NCBI GenBank assembly: GCA_035297145.1
Contig: DATGZN010000107.1
Span: 7,234 to 71,233 of the forward strand
DNA: 64,000 nt
From: QHXW01 sp035297145
Lineage (GTDB): Bacteria; Acidobacteriota; Terriglobia; Bryobacterales; Bryobacteraceae
Direction: 5' to 3'
Notes under the pieces: model-generated
The model's input: only the letters and a program-made list of their open reading frames with translations
What the model was told of the DNA's origin: nothing
The model's database searches: none
Shown: positions 59,470 to 64,000 of the stretch, piece by piece
Layout: each line of letters starts with the position of its first letter
Position numbering within the stretch: the first letter of the stretch is position 1
Position numbers and translations under genes: made by a program

Positions 59470-61971
59470 TCACTCGTACCGCAGCGTAACGGTTGGATCG
59501 ACCTGAACCGCGCGCCACGTCGGGATCAAGCAGGCTAATCCTGCCACCGCAGCCAGGACGAGTGATACGGTTGTGAATAGTCCCGGGTCGGTCGATTGCA
59601 CTTCCCACAACTCCGAGGTGAGGAACCGCGTCAGCGCAAACGCGCTGCCCACTCCGAGCGCCAGCCCACCCGCGATCAGCCAGGCAGCCCCGCGAATGAC
59701 CATAGAAAATACATCCCATCGACTCGCGCCCAGCGCCATGCGGATTCCGATTTCCCGCGTTCGCTGCTCCACGGCGTATGACATCACGCCGTAAACTCCA
59801 ACCGCCGCGAGAACAGTGGCGACAAAGGCAAATAAACCAAGCAACATCGAATAGTACCGCGGATAATCCAGTTGACCGGCAAGCAATTGCTCCTCGGTTT
59901 TCGGCTCCAATAGCGGTACATTTGGGTCAATCTCTGCCACAGCCTGCCGCGCTGCGGGCAATAGCCTCAACGGATCACCTTTGGCGCGCAGCAAAAAGAC
60001 TAGCCCCAGCCGAAACCCGGTAAACGGTCCGGTGATACGCTCGGACACCTGAAAGAAGGGAACGTACATCTCCGGGTCTTGCTTGCTTTGAAGCAGATTC
60101 GATGGAATGTCGCGGACCACGCCGATGATCTCCCGAGGCTGCTCCTCCGGCGAAAGATTCACCTGGACAAGCTTGCCGAGCGGATTCTCATTGGGCCAGA
60201 AACGCCTCGCCATGGTTTCGTTGACGATCGTCACCCAGTTGGAGCCAGCTGTATCGTGTGCCGTGAAATCGCGGCCCCGCTCCATGTGCATTTTAATCGT
60301 GTGGAAAAAATTCGGTGTCACAGCAGTGTAGTTCGCGGTAGGCGCCTCGGCTCCCGGCGCCCGCCCCAGAATGGTGAAGTCCATCTGAGCCCCGCCCGCC
60401 ATCGGCGGCACTACGCTTCCCGCGGCCGACTCGACACCCGGCAAACTCTGCATCCGGTCATACAACTGCTGGAACTTTGTGGTCACGACGGGGTTGATGT
60501 CCCACAGCGGGACGCCGTTAAATTGCCCTGAGACTTTACCGTACTGTTTTTCCGGGAACCCGACTCCGAATGTGAGCAGGCCCGTGGGATCGCAGTTCAG
60601 GCTTGCTCCTTGGACCTTGAGAAAGGCACGAATCAGTAATCCGGAACCGATTAGCAGTACTAACGCGAATCCCAGTTGAGCCGTGACCAAGGCCCACAGC
60701 AGGCGCCTTCGCCCTCCGCCAAAAGTTCCGCCTCGAGTCGAATCTTTCAGCGTTTCGGCGAAACGGATCTTCCAACCCTGAGCAGCGGGCGCCAGGCCGA
60801 AAACAAGACCGGTCAGGATTGATATAGCCAGGCTGAACACCATGACCCGGCCGCCGATGGAGATCTCGTGCAATCGGGGAAAGAAGGGCGGCGCCATGGA
60901 CACCAGCACTTGCACGCCCCACCAGGCCAAAATCACGCCGAGGGCTCCGCCGGCAAGCGACAACAGCAGGCTCTCAGTCAGGAATTGGCGAATCAGGCGG
61001 ACGCGGCCGGCTCCGAGCGCTACGCGAATCGCGACCTCGTTCCGCCGCGATGCCGCACGCGCGAGCAGCAGCGCGGCCACATTTGCGCAGGCGATCAGCA
61101 GCACGAACCCCACTGCGCCCTGAAGCAGCAGCAGGGGCCGGCTCATGTAGCCGAACAGGGCTTCGCGAATCGGTTGCAGTTGCACCGACCACGGCTTGCC
61201 ATGGTCCAAGTCGGCGGGATGCTCTTTCGCGAAGTGAGCCGCCACGGACGCCAACTCAGATTGCGCTTGGCCGATCGACACCCCCGGCTTCAGCCGCCCG
61301 GCGACGAGCATGAAGCGAAACGACCCCCGGACTTGAAAGTGGTTGAAGCTGAACGGAGACAGGAACTCGGCGCGTTCATCGGCAAACCGGAAATCGGGCC
61401 GCATCACGCCGATGATGTTCGTTTTGACACCGTCCACCAGCACGGTCCGGTTCAGGATGTTCTTGTCCCCGCCGAAGCGGCGTTGCCACAACCGGTGACT
61501 GATAATGATTACCGGCGCCGGATGGTCCACTTCAGCCTCGGAGGGCAGGAAGAGCCGGCCCATCTGAGGCTGGACGTCCAGCATCGTCAGCATTTCCGGA
61601 GTAAACAGTTCGCCCAGAATGTGTTCGGCCGGCATTCCGTTCTGCTCCGTGCCGAAATCGTGCGCGATAGTGAACGTCGTGCTCCCACCCATGCCCTCAA
61701 ACGAGCGGCTGCGCTGCTTGAAAGCCAGATAGTCTGGAACCGAGGCGCCGTTCAGTTGGTCGGGACGGCCCGGAGGCACCGACCAGATCGTAACTACGCG
61801 ATCCGGATCGGGAAACGGCAGCGACCCTAGCAGGATCGTGTTGACTAACGCAAAAATCGCTGTATTCAGCCCGATTCCCAATGCCAACGACAGTGCGGCG
61901 ACAGCCGTGAGGACCGGCTTTTTCGCCAGCATACGCAGACCAAAGAGGGTGTCTTGCCACAGAACGTTCAT
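59470..61971 (-). CDS. ADOP-type orphan ABC permease (MacB/FtsX-like)
   Basis: 833 aa. An N-terminal membrane segment LTAVAALSLALGIGLNTAIFA, a large periplasmic MacB-like domain at about 45-270, an FtsX permease block (GFVLLIACANVAALLLARAASR, LLSLAGGALGVILAWWG), a second periplasmic domain with DFTAHDTAGSNWVTIVNETMARRFW, and a second FtsX block near the C-terminus (REIGIRMALGASRWDVFSMV). This is the duplicated-orphan-permease architecture typical of Acidobacteria. No ATPase gene is beside it, so energisation, if any, comes from elsewhere. Confidence 0.9.
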   Translation of the reverse strand: MNVLWQDTLFGLRMLAKKPVLTAVAALSLALGIGLNTAIFALVNTILLGSLPFPDPDRVVTIWSVPPGRPDQLNGASVPDYLAFKQRSRSFEGMGGSTTFTIAHDFGTEQNGMPAEHILGELFTPEMLTMLDVQPQMGRLFLPSEAEVDHPAPVIIISHRLWQRRFGGDKNILNRTVLVDGVKTNIIGVMRPDFRFADERAEFLSPFSFNHFQVRGSFRFMLVAGRLKPGVSIGQAQSELASVAAHFAKEHPADLDHGKPWSVQLQPIREALFGYMSRPLLLLQGAVGFVLLIACANVAALLLARAASRRNEVAIRVALGAGRVRLIRQFLTESLLLSLAGGALGVILAWWGVQVLVSMAPPFFPRLHEISIGGRVMVFSLAISILTGLVFGLAPAAQGWKIRFAETLKDSTRGGTFGGGRRRLLWALVTAQLGFALVLLIGSGLLIRAFLKVQGASLNCDPTGLLTFGVGFPEKQYGKVSGQFNGVPLWDINPVVTTKFQQLYDRMQSLPGVESAAGSVVPPMAGGAQMDFTILGRAPGAEAPTANYTAVTPNFFHTIKMHMERGRDFTAHDTAGSNWVTIVNETMARRFWPNENPLGKLVQVNLSPEEQPREIIGVVRDIPSNLLQSKQDPEMYVPFFQVSERITGPFTGFRLGLVFLLRAKGDPLRLLPAARQAVAEIDPNVPLLEPKTEEQLLAGQLDYPRYYSMLLGLFAFVATVLAAVGVYGVMSYAVEQRTREIGIRMALGASRWDVFSMVIRGAAWLIAGGLALGVGSAFALTRFLTSELWEVQSTDPGLFTTVSLVLAAVAGLACLIPTWRAVQVDPTVTLRYE

Positions 61972-62098
61972 ATTCGGCGCCTCGGTGTTTCTTGGACGGC
62001 GTGAGGGCTGATCCGTCTCGAACAGTTCTGGAATGTGGCGGGAGAGATGGGCAGTGGGTGGCTACTTGAGGACCATAGCCACCCGCTCTAAATCTAGA

Positions 62099-62314
62099 CT
62101 AAACCGTCGTCGAATCAGTCGCCTCGATGGATTCCGGTGACTCGGATTCGGCTTCGGCTTCGGCGTCGGCTGGCGCATCCATGTCTGGTTCGACGTGGCC
62201 GGCCAGTTTTTCCGCCTTCCGCTGCATGCGTTTAGCAGCTTTATCCCGCTGCTTCTCCATGCGTGCGATTTCCTTCTGACGCTTCTTGAAAGTAGTGCGT
62301 GATCGAGAAGCCAT
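62099..62314 (-). CDS. Small charged protein of unknown function
   Basis: 71 aa. The first half is strongly basic and helical (RSRTTFKKRQKEIARMEKQR, AAKRMQRKAEKLAG), the second half acidic (DMDAPADAEAEAESESPES). A bipolar charge pattern of this type fits a nucleic-acid-associated or coiled-coil protein. The SD AGGGGAGGATC sits 6 nt before the ATG. It is followed upstream by the RRM-protein gene (47 nt gap), suggesting a pair. Confidence 0.65.
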   Translation of the reverse strand: MASRSRTTFKKRQKEIARMEKQRDKAAKRMQRKAEKLAGHVEPDMDAPADAEAEAESESPESIEATDSTTV

Positions 62315-62361
62315 AAAGATCCTCCCCTAGTTGCTTGGAAAATGCCGCTAATACGGCCGAA

Positions 62362-62658
62362 CTACCAGCGTGGTGCGCGCCGGGAGCGGCCTTCCTCCCT
62401 GCCGCCGCCACGCTCCACCTTCGGACGAGCCTCGTTCACATTCAGGGCCCGGCCACCGAAGTTCGTGCCATTCAAGGACTTGATCGCCCGGTCGGCGTCT
62501 GCATCCGCCATCTCGACGAACGCGAACCCGCGAGACCGCCCGGTATCCCGGTCAGTCATCAGCTTGACGCTCTCCACCGTCCCCTGGGATTCGAACAATT
62601 CTCGGATGGAATCTTCCGTGGCCCCGAAATCCAGATTGCCTACGAATATCTTCTTCAT
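62362..62658 (-). CDS. RRM-domain RNA-binding protein
   Basis: 98 aa single RRM with RNP2 IFVGNL at 4-9 and RNP1 RGFAFVEM at 43-50, and a short Arg/Gly-rich tail (RGGGREEGRSRRAPRW). Such small RRM proteins occur in cyanobacteria, Bacteroidetes and Acidobacteria and often respond to cold or stress. SD AAGGAGC precedes the ATG. It lies upstream of the small charged gene on the same strand, so they may be co-transcribed. Confidence 0.9.
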   Translation of the reverse strand: MKKIFVGNLDFGATEDSIRELFESQGTVESVKLMTDRDTGRSRGFAFVEMADADADRAIKSLNGTNFGGRALNVNEARPKVERGGGREEGRSRRAPRW

Positions 62659-62791
62659 GTTGCTCCTTCAATGTTTGATGGCGGGCTATTCGAGGCAGAA
62701 ACAGCTCAAGCCAGGCTTTGCGGGACTATCAAACGCAATTTTACTCTTGCCATTTTATTATACGAAACTTTTCTCATGGTACAACGGTCGG

Positions 62792-62929
62792 ATGCTGCGA
62801 CTTCCCTTGGCTTTCGCCCTGGCGGCGTCCGTCGTTTCGGCCCAGGATTGGGCGCGCGACCGCGTGGAGAAATCTCCCCGGGGGACTAACGCAATTCGAA
62901 CGCAATTCGGCGAACGCAATTCGCGTTAG
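62792..62929 (+). pseudogene. 5' stub of a secreted hydrolase, cut by a palindromic repeat
   Basis: ATG opens a clean signal peptide LRLPLAFALAASVVSAQ followed by DWARDRVEKSPR, the opening of dienelactone-hydrolase-like exported proteins (ARxEKSPRHGEW type). Directly at the point where the conserved sequence should continue, the repeat at 62881-62945 begins and the frame soon ends at TAG (62927-62929). The remaining about 230 codons are gone. Loss by repeat insertion or recombination is inferred. Confidence 0.5.
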
Positions 62930-62945
62930 TCCCCGAATTGCGTTA
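62881..62945. repeat. Palindromic repeat with nested GCAATTCG units
   Basis: GGGGACTAACGC (62881-62892) and its reverse complement GCGTTAGTCCCC (62923-62934) flank a core holding CGAACGCAATTCG twice. The end GTCCCCGAATTGCG matches the core of the repeat at 38-132. It truncates the hydrolase stub upstream and its last bases supply the stop codon of the convergent sugar-isomerase-like gene. Confidence 0.7.
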
Positions 62946-63812
62946 AACCGGTCGCACCGCGTTGATCGTCTCCCGCATCTTCGCCACCAGCTTGGGGACA
63001 TTGGTCATCGGGTCGTCTTCCAGTTCGTATTCGAGCGCCAGATAGCCGCGGTACCCGCCACTGCCCAGAATCTTCAGAATGCGGGGCCAATCCGCCGGTT
63101 CAGCTCGATGGTCCACATGCACTTGCGACTTGAAATGCACGTTGGTCGCGTAGGGCACGCACATCTCAATCTGTTCGTACGCATTGTCGGGAAAGTTGCC
63201 GACGTCCAGGTTGATGCCCGCCCACTGCGATCCGGTCTTCTTGACAATCTCGATGGTCCTGTCCGCGTTGGTCGTGATCCCGCCATCATCCTCCACACCC
63301 AGCGTGATGCCTTTCTTCCCGGCTTCGTCGGCGCAGCGCTTCAACGTTTCCACTGCCCAGGCGACCGCTTGATCCTCGCTCGCCCCCTTCGGCACAGCCC
63401 CGCCAAAAATCCGCATGTGCAGCGCGCCGAGTCTTTCCGCGGCGTCGAGCCACTTTCGCACTGTCTCAACTTCCGCCGTTCGCTCCTCCGGTGTTGCCCG
63501 CGCCATACGCGCGCCGATGCCGATCGTATAGATCGCCACTGACGATTGATAAGCCAGCTTCTTCAGCGGGTAGAGTGTCTCATCGCTGGTATCGCGCAGC
63601 CAGTAGGCCGTCATGTCCACGCCGTCGGCCCCCAGATCCGCGGCCATGCGGATCAGGTCGGCATACGTCATCGATCCGTTTTTAAGCTGATTGCGGAACG
63701 AATACGCGCAGATCGCCGGACGAAAGCGTGCCTTTGTTTCGGCGGCGATGCCCGGACGCGGCAGCGCTAGCGCAGCGGCGGTCAGCGACTTGATCCATTC
63801 GCGTCGATGCAT
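62943..63812 (-). CDS. Exported sugar-phosphate isomerase/epimerase-like TIM-barrel protein
   Basis: 289 aa, Tat-like signal HRREWIKSLTAAALALPRPGIAA. Xylose-isomerase-like barrel with metal residues in LGVEDDGG, GINLDVGNFPDN, HFKSQVHVDH and YLALEYELEDDP. It differs from the cytoplasmic homologue at 49.6 kb by export. The stop codon TAA lies in the edge of the palindromic repeat, so its last residues could have been changed by the repeat. Substrate unknown. Confidence 0.85.
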   Translation of the reverse strand: MHRREWIKSLTAAALALPRPGIAAETKARFRPAICAYSFRNQLKNGSMTYADLIRMAADLGADGVDMTAYWLRDTSDETLYPLKKLAYQSSVAIYTIGIGARMARATPEERTAEVETVRKWLDAAERLGALHMRIFGGAVPKGASEDQAVAWAVETLKRCADEAGKKGITLGVEDDGGITTNADRTIEIVKKTGSQWAGINLDVGNFPDNAYEQIEMCVPYATNVHFKSQVHVDHRAEPADWPRILKILGSGGYRGYLALEYELEDDPMTNVPKLVAKMRETINAVRPV

Positions 63813-63864
63813 GTGCTCAAACTCCTCTCGATGAAGTCAAGCATAATACGAAGAGGGCGACCCG

Positions 63865-64000
63865 ATGCGTCTTCGGAAAATGCTTTGCCTGCTCGGCGGC
63901 GGAATTGTATTTCTCAGCGCGCTCTGCGCCTTTCAGCGCCCCTTCCGCCAATACGAGGGCATCGAGTATCACGAGTTCGAGTTGCCGCCCGACTATCAGG
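63865..64000 (+). CDS. Partial secreted protein, probable DUF4159 family (cut by window end)
   Basis: First 45 residues only: LRKMLCLLGGGIVFLSALCA signal, then FQRPFRQYEGIEYHEFELPP. The Q-Y-E-G-I-E-Y-H-x-F pattern at the mature N-terminus is typical of acidobacterial DUF4159-containing proteins. The remainder lies beyond the window. It diverges from the isomerase-like gene. Confidence 0.5.
   Translation, partial: MRLRKMLCLLGGGIVFLSALCAFQRPFRQYEGIEYHEFELPPDYQ

Noticed and set aside
60868..61830. Open frame of about 320 codons antisense to the ADOP permease
   Set aside because: Arg/Gln/His-rich translation typical of shadow frames; the minus-strand permease is full-length with clear motifs.
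1..64000. CRISPR arrays, tRNA genes, transposases and phage genes
   Set aside because: No regularly spaced direct repeats, cloverleaf sequences with T-loop consensus, or recombinase/structural phage proteins were seen on either strand.

Overview
The window looks like part of a chromosome from an Acidobacteriota bacterium of the Solibacter/Bryobacter type. This is inferred from gene content, because no rRNA or other phylogenetic marker was analysed beyond ribosomal protein bS20. The pointers are: a secreted protein ending in the C-terminal domain first described from Solibacter (TIGR03437 type); an ADOP-type orphan ABC permease of about 830 residues; a PVC/Acidobacteria-type lipoprotein cytochrome; a DUF3300-DUF2950 pair; many Tat-exported Gfo/Idh/MocA, xylose-isomerase-like and amidohydrolase-like proteins; and high GC with many GTG/TTG starts and 1-4 nt stop/start overlaps. 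I saw no tRNA, rRNA, CRISPR array, prophage or intact insertion sequence.

Layout. 0-0.9 kb: a palindromic repeat and a menaquinone methyltransferase. 0.9-6.1 kb (minus strand): a cobalamin-riboswitch-led operon (TonB receptor, PduO-type adenosyltransferase, DUF6580 membrane protein, DUF71 ATPase, BtuF-like protein without a signal peptide), apparently a compact B12 salvage unit. 6.2-10.5 kb: bS20, then a tightly overlapping minus-strand operon psd-pssA-(catalytically dead ASADH homologue)-lptE-holA, which links phospholipid and LPS assembly with a DNA polymerase clamp-loader subunit. 10.6-11.1 kb: a gene graveyard with a heptamer repeat, an SDR remnant and a possible surface-anchor remnant. 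11.1-20.9 kb: two divergent three-gene blocks of exported carbohydrate-active proteins (beta-helix, TIM-barrel, GH36-like alpha-galactosidase, amidohydrolase), followed by a convergent D-amino-acid-type PLP enzyme.

22.2-26.8 kb: a decaying minus-strand block: a BlaI repressor (intact), a BlaR1-type sensor broken twice, an amidohydrolase with an internal deletion, an alpha/beta hydrolase without its nucleophile, an intact DinB protein and a DinB/DJ-1 chimera with two frameshifts. 27.1-28.9 kb: tandem paralogues of an unrecognised secreted family, each apparently with two related halves. 29.0-38.8 kb: small secreted proteins, DUF3300/DUF2950, a zinc alcohol dehydrogenase with an IMPase-type phosphatase, an acyl-CoA synthetase and an amidohydrolase. 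38.8-43.8 kb: a large lipoprotein cytochrome, a Gfo/Idh/MocA oxidoreductase and a rhomboid protease.

43.9-48.4 kb: the heme/siroheme operon hemX-like-hemA-hemC-cobA/hemD. 48.4-51.7 kb: DUF309, an NAD-dependent epimerase, a TIM-barrel isomerase and a Tat-exported oxidoreductase. 51.8-58.8 kb: a 990-residue secreted HExxH protein, a peroxiredoxin, ThiE and two APC amino-acid permeases. 58.8-64 kb: a DUF4440 protein, the ADOP permease, a small charged protein, an RRM protein, a hydrolase stub cut off by a palindromic repeat, a sugar isomerase-like protein and the start of a probable DUF4159 gene.
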